64,000 nucleotides of DNA, from NCBI RefSeq assembly GCF_014897705.1, contig NZ_JABUXV010000008.1, forward strand, positions 1 to 64,000. The letters run 5' to 3'. The stretch comes from Brachybacterium sp. FME24. GTDB lineage: Bacteria > Actinomycetota > Actinomycetes > Actinomycetales > Dermabacteraceae. The position numbers and the translations under genes are program-made. Of this stretch, positions 18,513 through 26,878 are shown piece by piece. The notes beneath the pieces were generated by a model. The model worked only from the letters and a program-made list of their open reading frames with translations, ran no database searches and had not been told where the DNA came from. Position 1 is the first letter of the stretch; each line of letters begins with the position of its first letter.

Positions 18513-20155
18513 GCCGCCGACCGCCCTCCCCGGAGCCCCGCCTTCCCGGCTACGAGTACGAGCAGCTGCTGGGCTCCGGAGGGTTCGCCGACGTCTTCCT
18601 GTATCGACAGTTCCGCCCGCAGCGTCGGGTCGCGATCAAGGTTCTGCTCTCGAACGTGCTGGACGAGTCGGTACGACGGCAGTTCGACGCCGAAGCGAAC
18701 GTCATGGCGCAGATGTCGACGCATCCGTCGATCGTCACGATCCACCAGGCCGAGGTCTCCGACGACCACCGGCCCTACATCGTCATGGAGTACTGCCCGC
18801 GCCCGAACTACGGGGTGCGTTTCCGCAAGGAGCGCATCACCGTGGCGGAGGCATTGCGCGTGGGTGTGCAGATCGCGGGCGCCGTGGAGACCGCGCACCG
18901 CGCCGGCATCCTGCACCGCGATATCAAGCCCGCGAACATCCTGGTCACCGACTACAACAGGCCGGCACTGACCGACTTCGGCATCTCGATCGCCACCGGT
19001 CAGGCGCACGACGTCGACGATGCGCAGGGCATGTCGATCCCGTGGTCGCCCCCGGAGTTCTTCGCCGATCCGCCGCGCGCCGATGTGCGCAGCGATGTCT
19101 TCTCGCTGGCCGCGACCGTGTACTCGATGCTCGCAGGGCAGACGCCGTTCGAGCATCGAGGGCAGCGCAACACCGCCTCCGATCTCATCCATCGCATCGC
19201 CTCGGAGCCGCTGCCCCCCTTGAACCGGCCCGACGTGCCGCCGGAGCTGAACCGGGTGCTGTCCATCGCGATGGCGAAGGACCCGGGCGGACGCTACGAC
19301 ACGGCGCTCGCCTTCGGCCGCGGTCTGCAGCAGGTCGAGCTCGCCCTGTCGCTGCCGGTCACCCAGATGGACGTGCTCGACGACCGTGGGACCGCTGCGG
19401 CCCACAGTCACGACGACGACGAGCTGGACATGCATACCCGGATCCGGAAGGTCGCCACGGTCGATCCCGACTCCCGTCCGACTCGGACCGGCGGACGTCG
19501 CCGCCTCGACCCGTACGCCGGCATCGCCCCGGCGATCGGTTCCGCCTCGCCCTCGGCCGTGGGGCCGACGTCCTCGGCGCCCGCGTCGGAGTCTCCCGGG
19601 GAGGCGACCCTGCTGCGTCCGGCGGGTGGGCCGCTGACCGCGGCGTCCGCTCCCATACCCCCGACGGCGCCGGGCGGCGACCGGGAACCGGCCGTGAAGC
19701 AGAAGTCTCCGGTCTGGCCCTTCGTCCTCCTGGCCGCGATCCTCGTGATCGTCCTCGGCGTGGGCGCGACGCTGGCGGTGCGCTTCCTGGTCGTGCCCGA
19801 ACCCGAGGAGCGGGCCTCCACGGAGATCAACACGCCGGACATCGCACAGGAGCCCCCGGGGGAGCCGACCTCGGTCACGGTCGAGGTCATCATGCCCGAG
19901 AAGGACGGCGACACTGCGCGCGCGCAGGTCGCCTGGGCCGCCCCCGAGAACTACGGCGAGGACGATTTCTACCAGGTGCAATGGAAGGATCTGCCCGAGA
20001 ACTACGAGAAGTTCTCCGAGACGGAAGATGTCTACGATCACCAGTCTCTCGTGGTCGAAGTCCCGCCGAGTGTGGCTGCACCGTGCGTGGAGGTGCGTAC
20101 CGTCACCCGCGACGGCCCTGCGAGCGCTTGGGTGGAGAAATGTCTTGAGCAGTAG
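18509..20155 (+). CDS. Membrane Ser/Thr protein kinase with extracellular FN3-like domain
   Basis: A PknB-type kinase of 548 residues. The N-terminal kinase domain has a glycine loop GSGGFADV, catalytic lysine K44 in VAIKVL, HRDIKPANI (D138) and DFGIS (D156). The activation segment is unusual: it reads ...DVDDAQGMSIPWSPPEFF, lacking the threonine-rich GT..Y.APE pattern of PknB. A Pro/Ala-rich juxtamembrane linker leads to a membrane helix (about 402-428), and the outer 110 residues look like one FN3-like domain ending in CVEVRTVTRDG. The start is probably TTG 18509 (TTGA overlap, AGGGAG upstream); ATG 18491 is an alternative. It would phosphorylate the FHA partners and perhaps the secretion ATPase. 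It resembles Pkb2 of the Bifidobacterium PFNA cluster. Confidence 0.9.
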   Translation: MSRRPPSPEPRLPGYEYEQLLGSGGFADVFLYRQFRPQRRVAIKVLLSNVLDESVRRQFDAEANVMAQMSTHPSIVTIHQAEVSDDHRPYIVMEYCPRPNYGVRFRKERITVAEALRVGVQIAGAVETAHRAGILHRDIKPANILVTDYNRPALTDFGISIATGQAHDVDDAQGMSIPWSPPEFFADPPRADVRSDVFSLAATVYSMLAGQTPFEHRGQRNTASDLIHRIASEPLPPLNRPDVPPELNRVLSIAMAKDPGGRYDTALAFGRGLQQVELALSLPVTQMDVLDDRGTAAAHSHDDDELDMHTRIRKVATVDPDSRPTRTGGRRRLDPYAGIAPAIGSASPSAVGPTSSAPASESPGEATLLRPAGGPLTAASAPIPPTAPGGDREPAVKQKSPVWPFVLLAAILVIVLGVGATLAVRFLVVPEPEERASTEINTPDIAQEPPGEPTSVTVEVIMPEKDGDTARAQVAWAAPENYGEDDFYQVQWKDLPENYEKFSETEDVYDHQSLVVEVPPSVAAPCVEVRTVTRDGPASAWVEKCLEQ

Positions 20156-20239
20156 TGACCGGTACGGTGCACCAAGGACCGTTGAGACAGCAGACCGCGC
20201 CGATCGCGGATACAGGAACGACAGAGGGGAAGGCTGACG

Positions 20240-20950
20240 ATGGCGTCGACGATTTCGGTCGAGTTCTGCGGTGAGTGGTTCCGCGTGGCAGAGGGCGAGG
20301 AGATGACGATCGGTCGCGAGGCCGATCTCACGGTCGATGAGGACAACCATTTCCTGCACCGGCGGTTCCTGACGATCGTGCAGGTCGAGTCGATGTGGTG
20401 GCTGGTCAACATCGGCTCACGACTGTCGGCGACGATCACCGACGGATCCGGGTCCATGCAGGCGTGGCTCGCACCCGGAGCTCGCCTCCCACTCGTCTTC
20501 GACGAGACCAAGGTCGTCTTCACCGCGGGGCCCACCACCTATGATTTCTCGGTCCATGCCGACTCCCCGGAGTTCGCGCGGGTCGCGGGTCCGGACGACC
20601 CGGTAGGTGAGACCACCGTGGGGTCGGTGCAGCTCACGCCGAGTCAGAAGCTGCTGATCCTCGCGCTGTCCGAGCCGATGCTCTCCCGCGAAGGGTCCGG
20701 TATGAGCTCCGTGCCGACCTCGGCCCAGGCCTCGAAGCGACTGGGCTGGCAGATGACGAAGTTCAATCGCAAGCTGGACAACGTCTGCGACAAGCTCGAC
20801 AGGCTGGGTGTGCGGGGGCTGCGCGGCGGCCCCGGCAAGCTGGCCAGCAACCGGCGTGCCCGACTTGTCGAGCATGCAGTCTTCTCACGGCTGGTCTCCC
20901 GCGACGACCTCCCGCTGTTGGACCAATCGCAGGATCTCGACGAAGACTGA
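20240..20950 (+). CDS. FHA-like plus winged-helix protein, candidate regulator of the WXG100 genes
   Basis: A 236-residue cytosolic protein. Residues 1-110 look like a divergent FHA domain (MTIGREADLTVDEDNHFLHR, then WWLVNIGSR), without the usual Asn-Gly pair. Residues about 125-225 (LTPSQKLLILALSEPMLSRE..., SAQASKRLGWQMTKFNRKLD, then KLDRLGVRGL) have the helix pattern of a winged helix-turn-helix. It is preceded by GAGGGGAAGG and starts at ATG 20240, 84 nt after the kinase, so it may have its own promoter. A phospho-responsive DNA-binding protein beside a kinase/phosphatase pair and the secretion ATPase would be a logical activator of the repeated GGGGAGTNNTCCCC sites downstream. The domain assignments are mine; the target is inference. 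Confidence 0.7.
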   Translation: MASTISVEFCGEWFRVAEGEEMTIGREADLTVDEDNHFLHRRFLTIVQVESMWWLVNIGSRLSATITDGSGSMQAWLAPGARLPLVFDETKVVFTAGPTTYDFSVHADSPEFARVAGPDDPVGETTVGSVQLTPSQKLLILALSEPMLSREGSGMSSVPTSAQASKRLGWQMTKFNRKLDNVCDKLDRLGVRGLRGGPGKLASNRRARLVEHAVFSRLVSRDDLPLLDQSQDLDED

Positions 20951-20971
20951 GCAGACTGAGCAGGCTGAGCA
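20945..20971 (+). repeat. Three 9-bp tandem repeats over the stop codon
   Basis: GACTGAGCA occurs at 20945-20953 and 20954-20962, then GGCTGAGCA at 20963-20971. The stop codon (20948-20950) of the FHA/winged-helix gene lies in the first unit. Loss or gain of units would leave the frame unchanged because each is 9 bp. Confidence 0.85.
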
Positions 20972-20975
20972 CATT

Positions 20976-21076
20976 GGGCAGGCCGGAAGGGCGATCTGCC
21001 CGGGCGCCGGCTGCAGGCATTGACGGATCGGATCACCCGCTGAGGGCGGATCCGGACGGCGGGCAAGGGTCCCGCC
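20976..21076 (+). promoter_or_regulatory. Two hairpins in the leader of the secretion ATPase gene
   Basis: GGGCAG (20976-20981) pairs with CTGCCC (20996-21001). Further down GGCGGG (21058-21063) pairs with CCCGCC (21071-21076), two bases before a strong ribosome binding site (GGGGGAGG). They could attenuate transcription or tune translation of the ATPase. No function is shown. Confidence 0.35.
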
Positions 21077-21092
21077 AGGGGGAGGAACACCG

Positions 21093-24000
21093 ATGCGCAT
21101 CAAGCTCACGCTGCGCAGGCCCGAGGACCGGCTCACGGACCTCGAGGTCACGGCCGATGCCACGGCCTCCGTGGCCGATGTCGCCAATGCGCTGTACCTC
21201 GCCGACCCGCTGCGCGATGACGTCGAGGCTCCCGAGGGACTGACGCTGCAGGTCCAGGACCCCGGTGCCGGACCGGGCGCGAACGGCGTCCGGTCCCTGG
21301 ACCGCGAGATCGACCTGATCCAGGCCGGGCTGCGCTCCGGCAGCATCGTCTCGATCGCCCGTTCGTCGACCCAGTACGCCACCCGGTCAGAGTCCCGCGG
21401 CGCGGCGGTCGCTCTGATGAGGGTCCTCTCCGGCCCGGAGGCGGGTCGCGAGTACCCGCTCCCCAGCGGCTCGAGCGTCGTCGGCCGTGAAGGCGACCTC
21501 GACATCCGCATCGCCGATCCGATGCTCTCCAAACGTCACGCGCGCCTCAACGTCGGCGACTCGATCGAGATCGTCGACCTGGAATCCTCCAATGGCGTGG
21601 TCATCGGCGGCGAGCAGGTGCAGCGTGCCGTGATCGGACCCGCCGACACCGTCCTGATCGGACAGACCACGTTCTCCGTGATCGCCCTGCATCGACTGGG
21701 AGGGACCGCCCCGAGCTCTCCGGTGGTCGAGTTCAACCGATCCCCGCGGGTGGTTCCCCGGTTCCCCTACCGACCGCTGAAGTCACCGACTCCGCCGAAG
21801 GAGCCGGCTCCGCAGTTCTTCCCGATCTTCATGATGTTCGCCCCGATCCTCATGGGTGGATTCATGTTCTCGCTGACCCGCAGCCCGTTCTCGCTCATGT
21901 TCGTGTTCATGATGCCGATGATGGCCACGGCCGGGTATCTGAACCGCAAGTTCCAGGCGAAGAAACAGCTCGAACGGCAGATCAAGAACTTCGAGGACGG
22001 CCTGGCCTCCCTCAAACGGCGGGTCACCGCGGCGCAGGATCTCGAGCGCGCAGTGCGCCTGGTCGAGACCCCCTCCGCGGCGGACACGGTCGATGCGGCC
22101 TTCCGGCTCGGTCGACTGCTGTGGACCCACCGGCCGGAGCACAACGCCTTCGCCACCGTGCGTCTCGGACTGGGCGTCGCGGAGTCGCGCGTCGGAATCG
22201 AGATGCCGGGCGAGAACGACGCCATCCCCAAGTACTACGACATGCTCGATGACATGCATGAGGAGTACAAGCTGCTCGCGGGGGTGCCGATCGCCGCGGA
22301 ACTACGCTACGCCGGCAACATCGGGGTCGCCGGAGGTGGGGGTGAGGCCGACGGGGTCGCCCGCGGCATCGTGACCCAGATGTTCTCCCTGCATTCGCCG
22401 GCGGAACTCGCGATCGCTGCGATCACCTCCCGGGCCAGCCGCGACATGTGGGAATGGCTGAAATGGCTTCCGCACACCTCGAGCCCGCATTCACCGCTGC
22501 CCGGCGATCACCTCGCCGATACCCCGGGCCGCGGCACGTCCCTGCTCTCGCGGATCGAGGAGCTCATCGCGCAGCGCGCCGGGGATGCCCCACCCACTCT
22601 GCGCACCCCGATGACACCGGACATCACCAGCGACCCGGAGATCCCACCGGAGCCGATCACCCCGAACCTCGTGGTGATCATCGAGGATGACGCACCCGTG
22701 GATCGTGCCCGTCTGGTCCGCATCGCCGAGCGCGGCCCGGACGTGGGCGTGCACGTGATCTGGTGCGCCTCGAACGTGGCTGCCCTCCCCGCCGCCTGCC
22801 GCACTTATGTGTCGGTGGAGGAGGCCATCGAAGGGGCGAGCGCCGGGCACGTGCGCCTGGGCGAGCGGTTCTACCCGGTCGCTGTGGAGACCGTATCGGT
22901 CGAGGTGGCTGCGGGCGTGGCCCGCCACCTCGCGCCGGTGGTCGACGCCGGGGTGCCGATCGACGATGACTCGGATCTGCCGCGGGCGATCTCCTACCTC
23001 AAGCTCGGCGGCCTGCAGATCGCCGAGGACCCGAACTACATCATCGAGCGGTGGAAGGAGAACAACTCGCTGACCCCGCGGGACGGCTCCGAACCCCAAC
23101 GTCGCAAGCACGATGCGAATCTCCGCGGGCTCATCGGCCACAACGGCCAGGATGCCTTCCACCTCGACCTGCGCACCAACGGCCCGCACGCCCTCGTCGG
23201 AGGGACCACCGGTGCCGGCAAATCGGAATTCCTCCAGGCCTGGGTGATGGGCATGGCCACGGCCCACAGCCCCGACCGCGTCACGTTCCTGTTCGTGGAC
23301 TACAAGGGTGGTGCGGCCTTCGCCGACGCCATCGAGCTGCCCCACGCCGTGGGCCTGGTCACCGACCTCTCCCAGCACCTGGTGCGTCGAGCCCTGACCT
23401 CGCTGCGCGCGGAGCTGCACTTCCGTGAGCACCTCCTGAACCGGAAGAAGGCCAAGGACCTGGTCTCCTTGGAGCGCACCGGCGATCCCGAGACACCGCC
23501 GAGCCTGATCATCATCGTCGACGAGTTCGCGGCACTGGCCAAGGAGATCCCGGAGTTCGTCGACGGGGTCGTGGACGTCGCCGCTCGAGGACGTTCCCTC
23601 GGACTGCACCTGATCCTCGCGACCCAGCGCCCGGCCGGCGTCATCAAGGACAACCTGCGCGCCAACACCAATCTCCGCATCGCGCTGCGGATGGCCGACG
23701 AGGCGGATTCCAAGGACATCCTCGGGGACAAGATGGCCGCCCATTTCGACCCCGGTATCCCGGGGCGTGCGGCCGCGAAGACCGGCCCGGGGCGGATCGC
23801 GACCTTCCAGACCGGATACGCGGGCGGGTGGACCACCGGCGAGCCCGAGCGTGCACGTATCGACATCGTCGAGAAGGATTTCGGCACCGGTGAGCAGTGG
23901 GACCTCCCCACGCCACCCGCCAAGGAGGTCAAGGACCCCGGCCCGAACGACATCAGCCGAGTGGTTACCACGATCATCGGGGCAGCCGAGCAGGCAGGGG

Positions 24001-25556
24001 TCCCCACCCCGCGCAAGCCGTGGCTGTCCGAGCTCGCCGACGCCTACGACCTCTCTCGACTTCCCACCCGACGGACCGACGAAGAACTCCTCATGGGTGT
24101 CATGGACGTCCCGGAGAATCAGGCACAGCCCACGGTCTCCTACTATCCGGACCGCGACGGCAACATGGCCATCTACGGCACCGGCGGTTCCGGCAAGTCG
24201 ACCACCCTGCGCACGATCGCGATCTCCTCGGCTGCGACAGTGCGGGGCGGCCCGGTCCACATCTACGGACTGGACTTCGGCGCTTCGGGTCTGACGATGC
24301 TGGAGGACCTGCCGCATGTGGGCTCCATCGTCGCCGGTGACGACGAGGAGCGTGTCATCCGCCTGCTGCGCACCCTGCGCGAGCTGATCGATGACCGCGC
24401 GAAGGATTTCGCCAAGGTGCGGGCCGGTTCCGTGGCCGAGTACCGCGAGCTCTCGGGCAAGCCCGAGACCCCGCGCATCCTGCTGCTGGTCGACGGCATG
24501 GCCGCCTTCCGTGAGGCCTACGACTACTCGAACCTCACGAAGTGGTTCACGGCCTTCGTGCAGATCGCGACCGATGGGCGCCAGGTGGGCGTGCATGTCA
24601 TCGTCACCGGTGACCGCCCCAACGCGATCCCGACCTCGCTGGGCTCGTCGATTCAGCGCCGCCTCATCCATCGCATGTCCAGCGTCGACGACTATGCCGG
24701 GTTCGGTGAACCCAAGGACGTACTGGACGGGAACTCCCCGGCGGGACGTGCGATCCTCAGCGGCCACGAGGTGCAGGTCGCCGTGCACGGCGGTGACTCG
24801 AACGTCGCGATCCAGTCACGCGAGGTCTCCAAGCTCGCCAAGGCCATGCGCCGCGCCGGAGTGCCCGAGGCCCCCGCCATCAAGCGGCTGCCCGAGCGCG
24901 TGGAACTCTCGCAGCTGCGCCCCGTGGTGGGTGACCGGCCCGTGCTGGGCCTGGCCGACGAGACGCTCGCGGAGATCACCTACGAGCCGCGCGGCGCCTT
25001 CATGGTCTCGGGCCCGATGGGGTCGGGCCGCACCACCGCGCTGCTGACCATCGCCACCGGGCTCAAGGAGATGAAGAACCCCATGCGCCTGGTGCGAGTC
25101 TCCTCGCGCCGCACGCCGCTCACGGGCCTGCCCATCTGGGACGTGGAGGCCTCGGATCCTGACAGCGTCCGAGAGCTCGCAGCACAGCTGCGACAGACCA
25201 TCGAATCCGGTGCGGTGGGGGAGGGCCGTCTGGCCCTGTTCATCGATGGCGTCGCTGATTTCACCGGCACCGGGATCGAGAGCGACCTGGACAAGCTGAT
25301 CCGCGCCAGTACCAGGGAGGGCCAGTTCGTGGTCGGGGAGAACGAGTCGGCCTCGTGGTCGCAGGCCTACGTGCTCGCACAGCCGTTCAAGGCCGGCCGT
25401 CGCGGTCTGCTGCTCCAGCCCAGCGACATGGACGGAGACTCGCTGCTGGGGACAGGACTGGGGAGGATCCGTCGCGCGGACTTCCCGGCCGGTCGTGGGT
25501 TCCTCGTCCACAGCGGCCGTGCCATGAAACTGCAGGTCGCGCAGATCACCGACTGA
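21093..25556 (+). CDS. Type VII secretion ATPase, EssC/EccC-type FtsK/SpoIIIE protein with N-terminal FHA domain
   Basis: A 1487-residue motor protein. Residues 1-100 are a small beta-rich (ubiquitin-like or degenerate FHA) domain, and 105-203 a clear FHA domain (VVGREGD, LSKRHARL, SSNGVVI). Two membrane helices follow (about 242-288). Three FtsK-type ATPase domains come next: the first has Walker A GGTTGAGKSE (K710) and Walker B IIIVDEF; the second YGTGGSGKST (K1035) but Walker B LLLVDGM; the third has GSGRTT (R1313 in place of lysine). Only the first looks fully competent. FHA domains at the N-terminus are typical of EssC from Firmicutes T7SSb rather than mycobacterial EccC. WXG100 genes follow directly, the expected substrates. 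No EccB, EccD, EccE, mycosin, EsaA, EssA or EssB is encoded in the window. Confidence 0.9.
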   Translation: MRIKLTLRRPEDRLTDLEVTADATASVADVANALYLADPLRDDVEAPEGLTLQVQDPGAGPGANGVRSLDREIDLIQAGLRSGSIVSIARSSTQYATRSESRGAAVALMRVLSGPEAGREYPLPSGSSVVGREGDLDIRIADPMLSKRHARLNVGDSIEIVDLESSNGVVIGGEQVQRAVIGPADTVLIGQTTFSVIALHRLGGTAPSSPVVEFNRSPRVVPRFPYRPLKSPTPPKEPAPQFFPIFMMFAPILMGGFMFSLTRSPFSLMFVFMMPMMATAGYLNRKFQAKKQLERQIKNFEDGLASLKRRVTAAQDLERAVRLVETPSAADTVDAAFRLGRLLWTHRPEHNAFATVRLGLGVAESRVGIEMPGENDAIPKYYDMLDDMHEEYKLLAGVPIAAELRYAGNIGVAGGGGEADGVARGIVTQMFSLHSPAELAIAAITSRASRDMWEWLKWLPHTSSPHSPLPGDHLADTPGRGTSLLSRIEELIAQRAGDAPPTLRTPMTPDITSDPEIPPEPITPNLVVIIEDDAPVDRARLVRIAERGPDVGVHVIWCASNVAALPAACRTYVSVEEAIEGASAGHVRLGERFYPVAVETVSVEVAAGVARHLAPVVDAGVPIDDDSDLPRAISYLKLGGLQIAEDPNYIIERWKENNSLTPRDGSEPQRRKHDANLRGLIGHNGQDAFHLDLRTNGPHALVGGTTGAGKSEFLQAWVMGMATAHSPDRVTFLFVDYKGGAAFADAIELPHAVGLVTDLSQHLVRRALTSLRAELHFREHLLNRKKAKDLVSLERTGDPETPPSLIIIVDEFAALAKEIPEFVDGVVDVAARGRSLGLHLILATQRPAGVIKDNLRANTNLRIALRMADEADSKDILGDKMAAHFDPGIPGRAAAKTGPGRIATFQTGYAGGWTTGEPERARIDIVEKDFGTGEQWDLPTPPAKEVKDPGPNDISRVVTTIIGAAEQAGVPTPRKPWLSELADAYDLSRLPTRRTDEELLMGVMDVPENQAQPTVSYYPDRDGNMAIYGTGGSGKSTTLRTIAISSAATVRGGPVHIYGLDFGASGLTMLEDLPHVGSIVAGDDEERVIRLLRTLRELIDDRAKDFAKVRAGSVAEYRELSGKPETPRILLLVDGMAAFREAYDYSNLTKWFTAFVQIATDGRQVGVHVIVTGDRPNAIPTSLGSSIQRRLIHRMSSVDDYAGFGEPKDVLDGNSPAGRAILSGHEVQVAVHGGDSNVAIQSREVSKLAKAMRRAGVPEAPAIKRLPERVELSQLRPVVGDRPVLGLADETLAEITYEPRGAFMVSGPMGSGRTTALLTIATGLKEMKNPMRLVRVSSRRTPLTGLPIWDVEASDPDSVRELAAQLRQTIESGAVGEGRLALFIDGVADFTGTGIESDLDKLIRASTREGQFVVGENESASWSQAYVLAQPFKAGRRGLLLQPSDMDGDSLLGTGLGRIRRADFPAGRGFLVHSGRAMKLQVAQITD

Positions 25557-25629
25557 CGTCACGGCCCCAGGCGAGCAGGGCGAGGCAGGTTTCGTGCTCT
25601 CTCGTGCAGCTCCCGGGCAGGGGCTGTAC

Positions 25630-25689
25630 GGGGAGTTATCCCCATGGGGATAACTCCCCATGGTCCCGCCCGGCGCTTCGCTCTACAGT
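25630..25689 (+). promoter_or_regulatory. Palindromic operator and promoter of the first WXG100 gene
   Basis: GGGGAGTTATCCCC at 25630-25643 is followed, after AT, by its exact inverse at 25646-25659, giving a perfect 30-bp palindrome. A -10-like TACAGT lies at 25684-25689, with 24 nt between. The same motif at the same distance occurs at the two other WXG100 promoters. The geometry puts the proximal site near -43, where a class II activator would bind. Confidence 0.7.
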
Positions 25690-25768
25690 GAGGTGATCAG
25701 CACGACGGACGGGCCGGTGCACCGGATCAGGGCGCGGGCGCGAGAGACCAGGAAGGGGAACCCGAACC

Positions 25769-26038
25769 GTGAACGCCACGAAGGGTATGAATGTCGAAGA
25801 GGTCCGCCGGATGTCGGGCCAGCTGCGCGAGGCGGCCGAGGAGATCACTCGGATCGAGCAGGAGCTGACCTCCGGTCTCGAGGGCGTGGACTGGACCGGA
25901 CCGGATGCGGATCGCTTCCGTGGCCAGTGGTCGGGGGAGATGGTCCCCGCGCTGCAGCAGATCATGAATTCCGTGAACGAACTGGGGGAGACGGCGGATC
26001 GCAATGCCGCCGAACAGGACGCGACCTCGTCGAACTGA
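25769..26038 (+). CDS. WXG100 (ESAT-6-like) secreted protein A
   Basis: An 89-residue helical-hairpin protein with WTG at the turn (GVDWTGPDADRF), the hallmark of WXG100 substrates exported by type VII systems. The flanking helices are Glu/Gln-rich and there is no signal peptide, as expected. The start is GTG 25769 behind GGAAGGGG; an internal ATG at 25787 has poor spacing. Codon use is typical of the window, unlike the paralogues at 26879-28530. It has its own promoter with the full palindrome and its own hairpin terminator. No classical C-terminal YxxxD/E export motif is visible. It is probably a substrate of the ATPase at 21093. Confidence 0.9.
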   Translation: MNATKGMNVEEVRRMSGQLREAAEEITRIEQELTSGLEGVDWTGPDADRFRGQWSGEMVPALQQIMNSVNELGETADRNAAEQDATSSN

Positions 26039-26069
26039 CGGCGCCCACCGCGGTTCTCGCGGTCTCCCC

Positions 26070-26102
26070 GCAAGCCCGAGCAGGACGACTGCTCGGGCTT
26101 GC
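26070..26102 (+). terminator. Hairpin terminator after WXG100 gene A
   Basis: GCAAGCCCGAGCA (26070-26082) and its perfect complement (26090-26102) form a 13-bp stem with a 7-nt loop, 32 nt after the stop codon. No U-tract follows, as is common in high-GC actinobacteria. Confidence 0.75.
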
Positions 26103-26155
26103 GGCGTCCCTGATATGTTTGACGCCGTCACCCGTGGGAGGAGCGGAGCAATTTC

Positions 26156-26638
26156 ATGGCCAAGAGCATTACCTATCCGAGCGTGGACTTTCCCGGTCCG
26201 CCGCGCATAGCTCTCGACATCCCGGACGATTGGGAGACTTTGACGGTGCCCGGCGTCCAGCTCGCCGCTGCACAGCCACGAGTCGATGGACAGTTCCGGG
26301 CGAACGTCGTCGTCACGGTGCAGCGTTTCGGCCCGGACTTCACCCTCGAGGCGGCCAAGGCCGGCCTCGAGCAGCGCAAGGCGGCGCTGCCTGAGCTCGA
26401 GGAACTCGGCACGGGGCAGATCGACGTGGAGGGGACCACGTGGATCGCCAGCGAGTACGGATATACCCAGCCGGGACGACCTACCGTGGTGCAGGCTGCC
26501 CGGTACACCATCATCGACCGCGGAGGGGTCGCCACGGACGTGCTCGAGATCGTCGGCAGCTGCGGCGCCGAGACGGCCGAGGAAGAGATCGAGATGGTCC
26601 GCACCATCCAGGACTCGGTGAGTCTCGATCTGAGCTGA
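26156..26638 (+). CDS. LpqN/DcrB-like protein (Mog1/PsbP-type fold)
   Basis: A 160-residue soluble protein. The pattern (IALDIPDDWETLTVPG, FRANVVVTVQRFGPDFTLEA, then a Gln/Tyr-rich strand region and VRTIQDSVSLDLS) resembles the LpqN/LpqT and DcrB families, whose fold is like Mog1 and PsbP. Mycobacterial relatives are lipoproteins, but this one has no signal peptide or lipobox and should be cytosolic. The start ATG 26156 follows GGGAGGAG. It sits between WXG100 genes with hairpins on both sides, so it is transcribed as a separate unit. A chaperone-like or accessory role in WXG100 secretion is a guess from location. Confidence 0.6.
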   Translation: MAKSITYPSVDFPGPPRIALDIPDDWETLTVPGVQLAAAQPRVDGQFRANVVVTVQRFGPDFTLEAAKAGLEQRKAALPELEELGTGQIDVEGTTWIASEYGYTQPGRPTVVQAARYTIIDRGGVATDVLEIVGSCGAETAEEEIEMVRTIQDSVSLDLS

Positions 26639-26673
26639 ACGGCCCTCTGCACGCCGCGCACCACCATTCCTCT

Positions 26674-26710
26674 GAAGGCCCCGGACCCGCACTGCAGGTC
26701 CGGGGCCTTC
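26674..26710 (+). terminator. Hairpin terminator after the LpqN-like gene
   Basis: GAAGGCCCCGGACC (26674-26687) and its perfect complement (26697-26710) form a 14-bp stem with a 9-nt loop, 36 nt past the stop codon. Confidence 0.8.
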
Positions 26711-26732
26711 GGCGCGGGTGGGGGCCCGACAC

Positions 26733-26776
26733 GGGGAGTTCTCCCCATCGACGGTGCGCAGACCCGAACCTAGGGT
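26733..26776 (+). promoter_or_regulatory. Operator and promoter of WXG100 pair, copy 1
   Basis: GGGGAGTTCTCCCC at 26733-26746 lies 24 nt upstream of the -10-like TAGGGT (26771-26776), the same spacing as at the two other WXG100 promoters. The bases where a -35 should be (26748-26753, TCGACG) are poor, consistent with dependence on an activator. The leader to the first start codon is about 95 nt. Confidence 0.68.
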
Positions 26777-26878
26777 TGGGTCATCACCTGGAGGGCAGGG
26801 GTCGAGGATGCGGTCGGTGGCCGTGGAGATCGGGGCCGATGGGTGGGGACCAGTGGCAATGACGAGATGGAGGACATC

